Assembly: GCF_015690355.1 (NCBI RefSeq)
Contig: NZ_JADPRT010000011.1
Coordinates: 1 to 64,000, forward strand
Source: Streptacidiphilus fuscans
GTDB taxonomy: Bacteria; Actinomycetota; Actinomycetes; Streptomycetales; Streptomycetaceae
DNA length: 64,000 bases
Direction: 5' to 3'
Part shown: piece after piece, positions 50,490 through 59,726 of the stretch
How the letters are laid out: each line of letters starts with the position of its first letter
Numbering within the stretch: position 1 is the stretch's first letter
Notes under the pieces: model-generated
Told to the model about the DNA's origin: nothing
Databases searched by the model: none
Seen by the model: only the letters and a program-made list of their open reading frames with translations
Made by a program: the position numbers and the translations under genes

Positions 50490-51533
50490 GTGATAGGGGC
50501 GCGGGTGGCGGGTAGCTTCAGCGGCAGCGGCGGTCCTCTCCGACAGATGCGGCGCGGCAGCCGCCGCGCCCCGAGAATCACCGCGCTCGGCGGTGGTCGG
50601 GGCCTGTCCGCCTCGCTCTCCGCGTTGCGCAGGCTCACCGGGGAGCTCACCGCGGTGGTCACCGTCGCCGACGACGGCGGCTCCAGCGGTCGGCTCCGCG
50701 ACGAGCTCGGCGTGCTGCCACCCGGCGACCTGCGCAAGGCGCTGGCCGCGCTGTGCGGGGACGACGAGTGGGGCCGCACCTGGTCCGAGGTGATCCAGCA
50801 CCGGTTCCAGAGCGACGGCGACCTGCACGGCCACGCGGTCGGCAACCTGCTGATCGTGGCCCTGTGGGAGAAGCTCGGCGACCCGGTCCTGGCGCTGGAG
50901 TGGGTCGGCCGGCTGCTGGGCGCGCACGGCCGGGTGCTGCCGATGTCGGCGGTGCCGCTGCACATCGAGGCCAGCGTCCGCGGCCTCGACCCTTCGCTGC
51001 CCGAGGAGCTCAGCACCGTCCGCGGCCAGGCGGAGGTCGCCGTCACGCCCGGTACCGTGGAGGCGATCCGGCTGCTCCCGGAGAACCCTCCGGCCGTCCC
51101 GGAGGCGGTCACCGCGGTCCGCGCCGCGGACTGGGTCGTCCTCGGCCCGGGCTCGTGGTTCACCAGCGTGCTGCCGCACCTCATGGTTCCCCAGCTGCGG
51201 GACGCCCTGGCGTCGACGCAGGCCCGCAAGGTCCTGGCGCTCAACCTGGTCGCCCAGCCCGGGGAGACCGAGGGCTTCTCGCCGCAGCGGCACCTGGAGG
51301 TGTTCCTGGAGCACGCCCGTGGCGTGGAGTTGGACTTCGTCCTCGCCGACCTCGACGCCGTCGGGGCCGTCGCGGACACCGAGGCGCTGCGCGACGCGGC
51401 CAAGCGCCTGGGCGCCGAACTGGTGCTGGCTCCCGTCGCCGCCGGTGACGGCGCGCGACACGACCCGGAGCTTCTGGCCGCAGCGTACGACCGGATCTTC
51501 AGAACGCATGGAAGGATCGCGCCATGGCGATGA
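50490..51533 (+). CDS. yvcK: YvcK/CofD-like protein (gluconeogenesis factor family)
   Basis: A 347-residue protein. A basic start leads to ITALGGGRGLSASLSALRRL, the nucleotide-binding glycine loop. TVADDGGSSGRLRDELGVLP, GDLHGHAVGNLLIVAL, DWVVLGPGSWFTSVLPHL and LNLVAQPGETEGF follow. YvcK binds UDP-sugars and affects cell shape and carbon metabolism in Gram-positive bacteria. Its last ten bases overlap the whiA start. Confidence 0.94.
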   Translation: MIGARVAGSFSGSGGPLRQMRRGSRRAPRITALGGGRGLSASLSALRRLTGELTAVVTVADDGGSSGRLRDELGVLPPGDLRKALAALCGDDEWGRTWSEVIQHRFQSDGDLHGHAVGNLLIVALWEKLGDPVLALEWVGRLLGAHGRVLPMSAVPLHIEASVRGLDPSLPEELSTVRGQAEVAVTPGTVEAIRLLPENPPAVPEAVTAVRAADWVVLGPGSWFTSVLPHLMVPQLRDALASTQARKVLALNLVAQPGETEGFSPQRHLEVFLEHARGVELDFVLADLDAVGAVADTEALRDAAKRLGAELVLAPVAAGDGARHDPELLAAAYDRIFRTHGRIAPWR

Positions 51534-52504
51534 CGGCAGCTGTGAAGGACGAAATCAGTCGGCTTCCCGTCACCCGGGCTTGTTGCCGCAAGGCGGAGGT
51601 GTCGGCGATCCTGCGCTTCGCGGGCGGTCTGCACATTGTGAGCGGACGCATCGTGATCGAGGCGGAGCTGGACACCGGCGTCGCGGCGAGGCGGCTGCGC
51701 AAGGACCTGCTGGAGATCTTCGGACACTCCTCGGACCTGGTGGTGATGGCCCCCGGCGGGCTGCGCCGAGGCAGTCGGTACGTGGTGCGGGTGGTCAAGG
51801 ACGGCGATCTGCTGGCCCGGCAGACGGGCTTGGTGGACGGGCGCGGACGCCCGATCCGGGGTCTTCCCCCGGCGGTGGTCTCCGGGGCCACCTGTGACGC
51901 GGAGGCGGCGTGGCGCGGGGCGTTCCTCGCGCACGGCTCGCTGACCGAGCCGGGCCGGTCCTCCTCGCTGGAGATCACCTGCCCCGGCTCGGAGGCCGCG
52001 CTCGCGCTGGTCGGCGCGGCGCGCAGGCTCGGCATCCCGGCGAAGGCCCGCGAGGTTCGCGGGGTTGACCGGGTGGTCATTCGTGACGGTGATGCGATTG
52101 GCGCGCTGTTGACGCGTCTCGGCGCGCACGAGTCGGTGCTGGCCTGGGAGGAGCGCCGGATGCGGCGCGAGGTCCGGGCGACGGCCAACCGCCTGGCCAA
52201 CTTCGACGACGCGAACCTGCGCAGGTCCGCGCGAGCGGCGGTCGCGGCGGGCGCGCGGGTCCAGCGGGCGTTGGAGATCCTGGGCGACGAGGTCCCCGAG
52301 CACCTGGCGGCGGCGGGCCGCCTGCGCATGGAGCACAAGCAGGCCTCCCTGGAGGAGCTGGGCTCCCTCGCCGACCCGCCCCTGACGAAGGACGCGGTCG
52401 CGGGCCGGATCCGCCGCCTGCTGGCGATGGCCGACAAGCGCGCGATCGAACTGGGGCTGCCGAACACGGAGCAGAGCCTCACCGAGGAGATGGTCGCGGG
52501 CTGA
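51524..52504 (+). CDS. whiA: Sporulation transcription regulator WhiA
   Basis: A 326-residue protein combining a LAGLIDADG homing-endonuclease-like N-terminal domain (VKDEISRLPVTRACCRKAEV, AWRGAFLAHGSLTEPGRSS) with a C-terminal helix-turn-helix (SLEELGSLADPPLTKDAVAGRIRRLLAMA). With WhiB it activates sporulation septation genes in Streptomyces. AAGGA six bases before ATG 51524 supports this start; ATG 51530 also exists and would give an ATGA junction with yvcK. Confidence 0.97.
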   Translation: MAMTAAVKDEISRLPVTRACCRKAEVSAILRFAGGLHIVSGRIVIEAELDTGVAARRLRKDLLEIFGHSSDLVVMAPGGLRRGSRYVVRVVKDGDLLARQTGLVDGRGRPIRGLPPAVVSGATCDAEAAWRGAFLAHGSLTEPGRSSSLEITCPGSEAALALVGAARRLGIPAKAREVRGVDRVVIRDGDAIGALLTRLGAHESVLAWEERRMRREVRATANRLANFDDANLRRSARAAVAAGARVQRALEILGDEVPEHLAAAGRLRMEHKQASLEELGSLADPPLTKDAVAGRIRRLLAMADKRAIELGLPNTEQSLTEEMVAG

Positions 52505-52528
52505 GCGGTAGAGCCTCCGCTCCCACAG

Positions 52529-52672
52529 GTAGTTGCAACACCCAGGGGCGCGAGGCTCTGCTGACATGCGGCTCCGCCGCGTGGGCGCGACAAGCCACCG
52601 ACATGCGGATGGTCCTCAATGTTCAGGGCCATCCGCACAGGGTGGTTGCTCGCGCAGTTCCCCGCGCCCCTT
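52529..52672. repeat. Dispersed intergenic inverted repeat, copy D
   Basis: It begins GTAGTTGCAACACCCAGGGG and contains GGCTCCGCCGCGTGGGCGCG, ACAAGCCACC, GGGCCATCCGCACAGGGTGG and TCGCGCAGTTCCCCGCGCCC. It lies 25 bases after whiA and before gap, and most resembles copy B. Confidence 0.88.
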
Positions 52673-52800
52673 GACGTGCCGCGCACGTCGCGGCAGATGT
52701 GCTCAAGAACACCTTGCGGAGGTAGGGTCGTTACCGGTCGGGGACATCCCATTCCAGCTCGTCGGCCCCTCGGGCCGACTAACAGCGAGGAGATCGGTTC

Positions 52801-53805
<1,005 letters not shown>

Positions 53806-53830
53806 CGGACAGACAGCTCACGGTGTGAGA

Positions 53831-53867
53831 GGACAGGGTCCGGGCAGTGCCTGCCCGGACCCTGTCC
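53831..53867 (+). terminator. Strong hairpin between gap and pgk
   Basis: Perfect 17-base arms (GGACAGGGTCCGGGCAG, TGC loop and the complement), 26 bases after the gap stop. Confidence 0.85.
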
Positions 53868-53942
53868 GCGTGCCGTCGGGCAGTAACCTCACTCCGACGA
53901 CTCCCCAGCCGACCGCCCAGAAGAACAGGAAAACATCTCCAC

Positions 53943-55160
53943 ATGCAGACCATCGACGACCTGATCGCCGGGCCGGGTGTCGCCGGCAAGCGCGTCTTCG
54001 TCCGGGCCGACCTGAACGTGCCGATGTCCGACGGCCTGATCACCGACGACGGCCGGATCCGGGCCGTGCTGCCCACCATCAAGAAGCTCGTGGAGGCCGA
54101 CGCCAAGGTCGTCGTCGCCTCGCACCTGGGCCGCCCCAAGGGCGCGCCGGACCCGGCGTTCTCGCTGCTCCAGGCGGCCGAGCGGCTCGCGGAGTTGCTC
54201 GGGCAGCCGGTCGCCTTCGCGCAGGACACCGTCGGTCCGGCCGCGCACGACGCCGTGAACGGCCTGGAGCCCGGCCAGGTGGCCGTGATCGAGAACCTGC
54301 GGTTCAACCCCGGCGAGACCAGCAAGGACGACGCCGAGCGCGGCGAGTTCGCCGACCAGCTGGCCGCCCTGGCCGACCTCTACGTCGGCGACGGCTTCGG
54401 CGCGGTGCACCGCAAGCACGCCTCCGTCTTCGACCTGCCGGCCCGGCTGCCGCACGCGGCCGGCCTGCTGATCGGCGCCGAGGTGGCCGTGCTCAAGCGC
54501 CTCACCGAGGACGTCAAGCGTCCGTACGCGGTCGTGCTGGGCGGGGCCAAGGTCTCCGACAAGCTCGCCGTGATCGACAACCTGCTGGGCAAGGCCGACC
54601 GGATCCTGGTCGGCGGCGGCATGATGTTCACCTTCCTCGCGGCCCAGGGCCACGAGGTCGGCACCTCGCTGCTGCAGGAGGACCAGATCCCGGCGGTCAA
54701 GGAGTACCTGGCCCGCGCCGAGCGCGAGGGCGTGGAGTTCGTGCTCCCCGTCGACGCGCGCGTCTCCGGGAGCTTCCCCGACCTGAAGACCAAGGCCCCG
54801 GTCGACGACATCGAGGTCGTCGACGTCAGCGCCATGCCCGCGGGCAAGATGGGCCTGGACATCGGCCCGAAGACCGAGGAGCTGTTCGCGGCCAAGCTGG
54901 CCGACGCGAAGACGGTGTTCTGGAACGGCCCGATGGGTGTCTTCGAGCACCCGGCCTTCGCCGACGGCACCCGCGCGGTCGCGCAGGGCCTGCTCGACTC
55001 GGAAGCCTTCACCGTCGTCGGCGGTGGCGACTCGGCCGCCGCGGTCCGGCTGCTCGGCTTCGACGAGTCGAAGTTCGGCCACATCTCGACGGGTGGCGGC
55101 GCCAGCCTCGAGTACCTGGAAGGCAAGACCCTCCCCGGTCTTGCCGCACTGGAGAAGTGA
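53943..55160 (+). CDS. pgk: Phosphoglycerate kinase
   Basis: A 405-residue glycolytic kinase with the N-terminal signature GKRVFVRADLNVPMSDG, SHLGRPKGAPDPAFSL, ENLRFNPGETSKDD and the nucleotide region FWNGPMGVFEHPAF, then VVGGGDSAAAV and HISTGGGASLEYLEGK. It starts at ATG 53943 and is followed by tpiA after 11 bases, so the two form one unit. Confidence 0.98.
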   Translation: MQTIDDLIAGPGVAGKRVFVRADLNVPMSDGLITDDGRIRAVLPTIKKLVEADAKVVVASHLGRPKGAPDPAFSLLQAAERLAELLGQPVAFAQDTVGPAAHDAVNGLEPGQVAVIENLRFNPGETSKDDAERGEFADQLAALADLYVGDGFGAVHRKHASVFDLPARLPHAAGLLIGAEVAVLKRLTEDVKRPYAVVLGGAKVSDKLAVIDNLLGKADRILVGGGMMFTFLAAQGHEVGTSLLQEDQIPAVKEYLARAEREGVEFVLPVDARVSGSFPDLKTKAPVDDIEVVDVSAMPAGKMGLDIGPKTEELFAAKLADAKTVFWNGPMGVFEHPAFADGTRAVAQGLLDSEAFTVVGGGDSAAAVRLLGFDESKFGHISTGGGASLEYLEGKTLPGLAALEK

Positions 55161-55171
55161 GCACCCCTGAC

Positions 55172-55966
55172 ATGACTGACGTCACCACCCGCAAGCCGCT
55201 GATGGCCGGCAACTGGAAGATGAACCTCAACCACCTCGAGGCCATCGCCCACACCCAGAAGCTCGCCTTCGCGCTCAACGACAAGGACTACAAGGCGGTC
55301 GAGGTCGCGGTCCTGACCCCGTTCACCGACCTGCGGTCGGTGCAGACCCTGGTCGACGGGGACAAGCTGAAGATCAAGTACGGCGCGCAGGACATCTCCG
55401 CGCACGACTCCGGCGCCTACACCGGCGAGATCTCCGGCCCGATGCTGGCCAAGCTCAAGTGCGCCTACGTTGTCATCGGCCACTCCGAGCGCCGCCAGTA
55501 CCACGGCGAGAACGAGGAGATCGTCAACGGCAAGGTCAAGGCCGCGTTCCGGAACGGCGTCGTGCCGATCCTCTGCGTCGGCGAGGGCCTGGACGTCCGC
55601 AAGGCCGGCAACCAGGTCGCCTACACCCTGGCCCAGGTCGAGGGCGCGCTGGACGGCGTCCCGGCCGAGCAGGTCGAGCAAATCGTGATCGCCTACGAGC
55701 CGGTCTGGGCCATCGGCACCGGCGAGGTGGCGACCCCCGAGGACGCGCAGGAGGTCTGCGGCGCGATCCGGGTCCGCCTGGCGGAGCTGTACAGCCAGGC
55801 GGTGGCCGACAAGGTCCGCATCCTCTACGGCGGTTCGGTCAAGGGCTCCAACGCGGCCGGGATCATGGCCAAGCCGGACGTGGACGGCGCGCTGGTCGGC
55901 GGGGCCTCGCTGGACGCGGAGGAGTTCGTCCGTATCGTCCGCTACCGCGATCAGGCCGTCTCCTGA
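55172..55966 (+). CDS. tpiA: Triosephosphate isomerase
   Basis: A 264-residue TIM barrel with PLMAGNWKMNLNHLEA (catalytic Lys), YVVIGHSERRQYHGE (catalytic His), IAYEPVWAIGTGEVATP (catalytic Glu) and ILYGGSVKGSNAAGIM (phosphate grip). It interconverts dihydroxyacetone phosphate and glyceraldehyde-3-phosphate. It follows pgk closely; the C-terminal DALVGGASLDAEEF is normal. Confidence 0.98.
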   Translation: MTDVTTRKPLMAGNWKMNLNHLEAIAHTQKLAFALNDKDYKAVEVAVLTPFTDLRSVQTLVDGDKLKIKYGAQDISAHDSGAYTGEISGPMLAKLKCAYVVIGHSERRQYHGENEEIVNGKVKAAFRNGVVPILCVGEGLDVRKAGNQVAYTLAQVEGALDGVPAEQVEQIVIAYEPVWAIGTGEVATPEDAQEVCGAIRVRLAELYSQAVADKVRILYGGSVKGSNAAGIMAKPDVDGALVGGASLDAEEFVRIVRYRDQAVS

Positions 55967-56035
55967 ACGACCGGTCGAGCGACTGTTTAGTGAACGGGTT
56001 TCCCCGTAGGCTGTCGCATGCCTAAGGTGGTAGGT

Positions 56036-56057
56036 CCCGGCACTGTAGAGTGCCGGG
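56036..56057 (+). promoter_or_regulatory. Hairpin in the tpiA-secG spacer
   Basis: Nine-base arms CCCGGCACT and AGTGCCGGG with a GTAG loop, 41 bases before secG. A TAGGCT hexamer at 56007-56012 may be the -10 box of a secG promoter, in which case the hairpin is in the secG leader; otherwise it would attenuate read-through from pgk-tpiA. Confidence 0.45.
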
Positions 56058-56098
56058 CCTGCTACCAGCAGACACTCACCTGAAAGATTGGTCCGGCT

Positions 56099-56338
56099 GT
56101 GATCCTCGGCTTTTCGATTGCGTTGATCTTCTTCAGCGTGATGATGGTCATTCTGGTCCTGCTCCACAAGGGCAAGGGCGGCGGCCTGTCCGACATGTTC
56201 GGTGGCGGCATGTCCTCCACCGGTGGTGGCTCCGCAGTGGCCGAGCGCAACCTCGACCGGATCACCATTTTCATGGGCGTCGGATGGTTCGTCTGCATCA
56301 TCATCCTGTCGCTGCTGATGAAGGCCAAGAACGGCTGA
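56099..56338 (+). CDS. secG: Preprotein translocase subunit SecG
   Basis: A 79-residue SecYEG accessory subunit with two membrane helices (GFSIALIFFSVMMVILVLL and FMGVGWFVCIIILSLLM) joined by the conserved glycine-rich loop HKGKGGGLSDMFGGGM. GTG 56099 is the start. Its position after tpiA is conserved in many Gram-positive bacteria. Confidence 0.96.
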   Translation: MILGFSIALIFFSVMMVILVLLHKGKGGGLSDMFGGGMSSTGGGSAVAERNLDRITIFMGVGWFVCIIILSLLMKAKNG

Positions 56339-56536
56339 TTGCGCAGGTCAGCAGGACGCTGTCAGGAGATCTGACGGAGCGTCGCCTCCACGCCTATCAT
56401 GGGTGACGGTCGTCACCGGCCCGTCCTGACGGGGGTGTGGGGCGACGCTTATGCGTTCCGTACACTAGGACGACCTTCGCCCAGGCCCAGTGGCCGGGTG
56501 GTCGCAGTACCGCACCATCACGCAGGGAGTCAGACC

Positions 56537-56872
56537 GTGGCAAGTGGGAACGCCATCCGTGGCAGCAGGGTCGGGGCCGGCCCGATGGGTGAGGCCGAGC
56601 GGGGCGAGTCCGCGCCGCGCCTGCGCATCTCCTTCTGGTGTGCGAACGGGCACGAGACGAAGCCGAGCTTCGCCTCCGATGCGCAGATTCCGGACACGTG
56701 GGACTGCCCGCGATGCGGGTTCCCCGCCGGTCAGGACGAAGAGAACCCGCCGGCTCCGCCGCGCACCGAGCCCTACAAGACGCACCTCGCGTACGTCCGC
56801 GAGCGCCGCAGCGACGCGGACGGCGAGGCGATCCTCGCCGAGGCGCTGGCCAAGCTGCGCGGCGAGATCTGA
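56537..56872 (+). CDS. rbpA: RNA polymerase-binding protein RbpA
   Basis: A 111-residue actinobacterial transcription factor that binds RNA polymerase and group 1/2 sigma factors and stabilises the open complex. The core zinc domain is ISFWCANGHETKPSFASDAQ with DTWDCPRCGFPAGQD, followed by the linker PPRTEPYKTHLAYV and the sigma-interacting helix RSDADGEAILAEALAKL. GTG 56537 follows AGGGAG. No perfect SigR-type promoter was seen upstream. Confidence 0.97.
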   Translation: MASGNAIRGSRVGAGPMGEAERGESAPRLRISFWCANGHETKPSFASDAQIPDTWDCPRCGFPAGQDEENPPAPPRTEPYKTHLAYVRERRSDADGEAILAEALAKLRGEI

Positions 56873-56887
56873 ACTTTTCGCAGTGAG

Positions 56888-57030
56888 GTAGTTGCACTGC
56901 CCAGGGGCGCGAGAAACCACTGATGAGCGGATGGCCCTGAACGGTCGGGGCTCTACCTGCGTGGGTGGCTTATCGCGCTCACGTGGCGGAGCCGCACATT
57001 GGCAGAGTCCCGCGCCCCTGACGCTGCAAC
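56888..57030. repeat. Dispersed intergenic repeat, copy E (rearranged)
   Basis: The ends GTAGTTGCAC and GCTGCAAC are kept with CCAGGGGCGCGAGAAACCAC on the left and CCCGCGCCCCTGA on the right. The interior has GGATGGCCCTGAACG and GTGGGTGGCTTATCGCGCTC in an order different from copies A to D. It separates rbpA from the convergent flavin enzyme gene. Confidence 0.8.
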
Positions 57031-57050
57031 TGGCCCCTCGTGCAAAGGGA

Positions 57051-58163
57051 TTACCGGAATCGTGGGATCACGCGTTCCCCCCACTGCCGGATGGTCTCCA
57101 AGCACGCCGCCTGCGGCACCGTGCCCATCTGGATCAGGCAGATGACCTCGTCCACGCCGATCTCGGCCAGCCGCTCGACATAGGCCACCGCAGTCTCCGC
57201 CGTCCCGTAGGCGTGGTCGACGTTGAAGGTCCCCGTCGCGCTCGGGCGGACCGGAACCCTCGCCTCGTGGAGTCTCGCGACCAGCTCCTCGCGGTGCGAG
57301 GCCATCGCCGACGCGTGGTCCGCGTCCGGGGCCGGGTCCTCGACGGGCGAGGGGCCGCCGCCGTACCAGTGGGCGATGGACTCGGCGAAGAAGCGCTGCC
57401 CTCGCGTGCCCACCCGGTACGCCTCCTCCGCGTCGTCCAGGACCACCGTCGGACACAGCGCCGCGAAGTGGTCGTTGACCTCGGAGGAGACCAGGCGTGA
57501 GCCGTCCCGCGCGGCCAGCGCCGCGTCGTAGACCGCGCGCATCTCGCGGACGTCGTCCGCGCCCGCGAAGCCGAGGACCAGCGCGCCGACGCCGTACTCG
57601 GCGGCGGTCCGCAGCGTGTCGTGCTTGCTGCACGCCATGTACAGGGGCGGGTGCGGGAGTTGGACCGGGCGCGGCAGCACCGCGCCGGGGCCGATGTCGA
57701 TCGAGCCGTGCCACTCGAACTGCTCCTTGCGCCACGCCGCCGCGACAATCCGCAGCGCCTCCTCCACCTGCGGATAGGTGTCCTCGGCCCGGACGCCGAA
57801 CATCGCCATCTCCTGCGCGGTCGCGCCGCGTCCCGCGCCGAGGTCGACCCGGCCGCCGGAGAGGGCGTCCAGCATCGCGCTGCGCTCGGCGACGCGCAGC
57901 GGATGCTGGTAGCCGAAGGGCATGGTGACCACGCCGTGGCCGATCCGGATCCGGGAGGTGCGGGCGGCCACCCAGGTCAGGAAGATCTCCGACGCGCTCA
58001 TGTGCGCGTACCGGAGCAGGGAGTGGTGCTCGACGGCCCAGACGCGGTCGAAGCCGACCTCCTCGGCGAGGACCGCCTGGTCGACGCAGTCGTGGAGGAG
58101 GGCGTGCTCGCGTTCGGGGGTGGGGTGGGCCAGCTGTGCTTCGAAGATCATGGAGAACTTCAC
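57051..58163 (-). CDS. LLM-class flavin-dependent oxidoreductase
   Basis: A 370-residue luciferase-like monooxygenase (TIM barrel): FSMIFEAQLAHPTPERE, FDRVWAVEHHSLLRYAHMSA, RIRIGHGVVTMPFGYQHPLR, DLGAGRGATAQEMAMFGV and PPLYMACSKHDTLRTAAEYG. It uses FMNH2 or F420 to oxygenate an unknown organic substrate. GTG 58163 follows GGAGG. It is divergent from a padR gene, with a palindrome over its own promoter, so it is probably derepressed by a substrate of that regulator. Confidence 0.9.
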   Translation of the reverse strand: MKFSMIFEAQLAHPTPEREHALLHDCVDQAVLAEEVGFDRVWAVEHHSLLRYAHMSASEIFLTWVAARTSRIRIGHGVVTMPFGYQHPLRVAERSAMLDALSGGRVDLGAGRGATAQEMAMFGVRAEDTYPQVEEALRIVAAAWRKEQFEWHGSIDIGPGAVLPRPVQLPHPPLYMACSKHDTLRTAAEYGVGALVLGFAGADDVREMRAVYDAALAARDGSRLVSSEVNDHFAALCPTVVLDDAEEAYRVGTRGQRFFAESIAHWYGGGPSPVEDPAPDADHASAMASHREELVARLHEARVPVRPSATGTFNVDHAYGTAETAVAYVERLAEIGVDEVICLIQMGTVPQAACLETIRQWGERVIPRFR

Positions 58164-58190
58164 GGGCTGCCTCCGATATGCCGAATAGCT

Positions 58191-58209
58191 ATATGACTAG
58201 CAGTCATAT
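58191..58209. promoter_or_regulatory. PadR-type operator in the divergent promoter region
   Basis: The palindrome ATATGACT-AGC-AGTCATAT lies 28 bases before the flavin enzyme start and 45 before padR, a fitting site for the PadR regulator to control both genes. Confidence 0.6.
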
Positions 58210-58253
58210 CCCAAGAAGGGAACGAGCGTTGGCACAGCACGTACACTGCGGGG

Positions 58254-58841
58254 ATGAACGCACTGCCGATCACCGGTTGGGCCGTGCTGGGTCTGCTGTC
58301 CTTCGGGCGGGAGCTGTCGGGCTACGACCTGAAGAAGTGGGCGGACCAGAGCATGGGCTTCTTCTACTGGAGCCCGTCGTACAGTCAGATCTACAGCGAG
58401 CTGCGGCGGTTGGAGTCCGTCGGCTACGCCGCCTCGGAGGAGGTGCCGGGCGACATCCGTGCCAAGCGCCTCTACCGGATCACGCCGGCCGGAGAGGACG
58501 CCCTGCGGGAGTGGGCCGGAACGGCGCCTGTCGAGCCCGCCGTGCTCAAGCACGGGCCGATGCTGCGGCTCTGGCTCGGACACCTCCAGGATCCCGCGCG
58601 GCTGCGCGAGACCCTGCACGCCCAACGCGACCTCGCGGAGCAGCGCCGCGCCCAGGCGGCGGCGGACGTCCTCGCGGCCGAGGTGAACCCGGAGTGGATC
58701 TTCCCGGTGATGACGCTTCGCTGGGCCGAGCAGTACTACGCGGACGAGCGCGACCGGATGGACCGCATGCTCGCCGACCTCGACGCGGTGGCGAAGCCCA
58801 CCAAGACCACCAAAGCCGCCAGGGCCAACGGCAAGGGCTGA
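58254..58841 (+). CDS. PadR-family transcriptional regulator
   Basis: A 195-residue PadR protein: N-terminal winged helix (WAVLGLLSFGRELSGYDLKK, WSPSYSQIYSELRRLESVGY, AKRLYRITPAGEDALREWAG) and a C-terminal Vir-like helical domain (LRETLHAQRDLAEQRRAQAA). PadR proteins repress neighbouring genes and release them on binding phenolic or drug-like ligands. The C-terminal tail is Lys/Thr-rich. It is divergent from the LLM flavin gene. Confidence 0.93.
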   Translation: MNALPITGWAVLGLLSFGRELSGYDLKKWADQSMGFFYWSPSYSQIYSELRRLESVGYAASEEVPGDIRAKRLYRITPAGEDALREWAGTAPVEPAVLKHGPMLRLWLGHLQDPARLRETLHAQRDLAEQRRAQAAADVLAAEVNPEWIFPVMTLRWAEQYYADERDRMDRMLADLDAVAKPTKTTKAARANGKG

Positions 58842-58895
58842 CCGAGGGGATGCGAGGATGACGCGGCCCGCTCCGCTCGATCCTGCGAGGACTCC

Positions 58896-59447
58896 GTGAT
58901 CGTCCACACCCGGCCGCTGACCCCACCCCTGCTCCGCGACCTCCTCGCCCTGGCAACCAGCGCCTGGGACCAGGACTCCGTGCAGGCGTTCCTCGACGCG
59001 AGCGGCTGGACACCGGCCGACGGAGAGGGCGTGGACACCGGCTCCGGCCACCATCTCGTCCCGGACGACCCGGACTGGTCCAGCGCCGCCCAGCGTGGCT
59101 TCCACCTCCCCTTCGCGACAGCCGGCGACGGCGACGAGGAGGTCGAACTGCCGGGCTGGGAACGGGAATCGGGACGCGACGCCTTCGACGCGGCCTGGCG
59201 CGCCGCGTGCGCGGTCGTGAGCGGGGAGTTGGGACCGGCGGAGGTGACGCTTCCGGTCGAGGGCACCGCGTGGCAGCTCGCCGCGTGGCGGGCGGGGGAG
59301 TCGACGGCCGTGGTCGTGGCGCAGGGGGAGGAGTTCACCAGCTACGGCGAGCTCGACATGGCCGCGCTCTGGCTGCTCCGGCACCCGGCGGACGCCGCCT
59401 GGCCGGACTCGGCGGGTTGCTACGCCTGGCTGCTGGGCGAGGGCTGA
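58896..59447 (+). CDS. Hypothetical protein, acidic
   Basis: A 183-residue acidic protein from GTG 58896. I see no known motif; there is a Trp-rich C-terminal half (FDAAWRAACAVVSGELG, WQLAAWRAGESTAVVVAQ, LWLLRHPADAAWPDSAGCY) that looks like an alpha/beta fold with alternating strands. There is no signal or membrane segment. The final 28 bases overlap the convergent ribbon-helix-helix gene. Confidence 0.65.
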   Translation: MIVHTRPLTPPLLRDLLALATSAWDQDSVQAFLDASGWTPADGEGVDTGSGHHLVPDDPDWSSAAQRGFHLPFATAGDGDEEVELPGWERESGRDAFDAAWRAACAVVSGELGPAEVTLPVEGTAWQLAAWRAGESTAVVVAQGEEFTSYGELDMAALWLLRHPADAAWPDSAGCYAWLLGEG

Positions 59448-59617
59448 GACCGGAGGCCGTCGCCCAAGGGGCCGAGCGTGACGCGTAGGTGCTCCGCCTG
59501 TGCGTGGATCGACTCGCGCAGCAGCCTGCCCAGCGGAACCCCGGTCCAGCGGGCCGCAGCGCGGAGGACGGCGAGGTCGTCGGCGTCCAGGTGGACGGTG
59601 ATGCGCTTGATCGTCAT
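59420..59617 (-). CDS. Small ribbon-helix-helix-like DNA-binding protein
   Basis: A 65-residue protein starting MTIKRITVHLDADDLAVL, a ribbon strand followed by two helices (AVLRAAARWTGVPLGRLLRE, SIHAQAEHLR), as in CopG/antitoxin proteins. No toxin gene adjoins it on its strand, so it is an orphan. ATG 59617 is chosen over the longer frame to 59653. A terminator hairpin lies 40 bases upstream of its start, between it and the pgl operon. Confidence 0.6.
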   Translation of the reverse strand: MTIKRITVHLDADDLAVLRAAARWTGVPLGRLLRESIHAQAEHLRVTLGPLGDGLRSQPSPSSQA

Positions 59618-59656
59618 GGCCCCATCCTGGCCTGGCACGGCATTCGTCCTCACGCG

Positions 59657-59696
59657 ATGAGGCCCGCCTCCCCCGAAAGGGGGAGACGGGCCTCAT
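59657..59696. terminator. Terminator after the pentose phosphate operon
   Basis: A stem of 18 base pairs with one mismatch (ATGAGGCCCG/CGGGCCTCAT outer, CTCCCCC/GGGGGAG inner, GAAA tetraloop), downstream of pgl in the leftward direction. Confidence 0.85.
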
Positions 59697-59726
59697 TGTC
59701 GTTCACCGCGTCCGGGCTTCGCCCGC

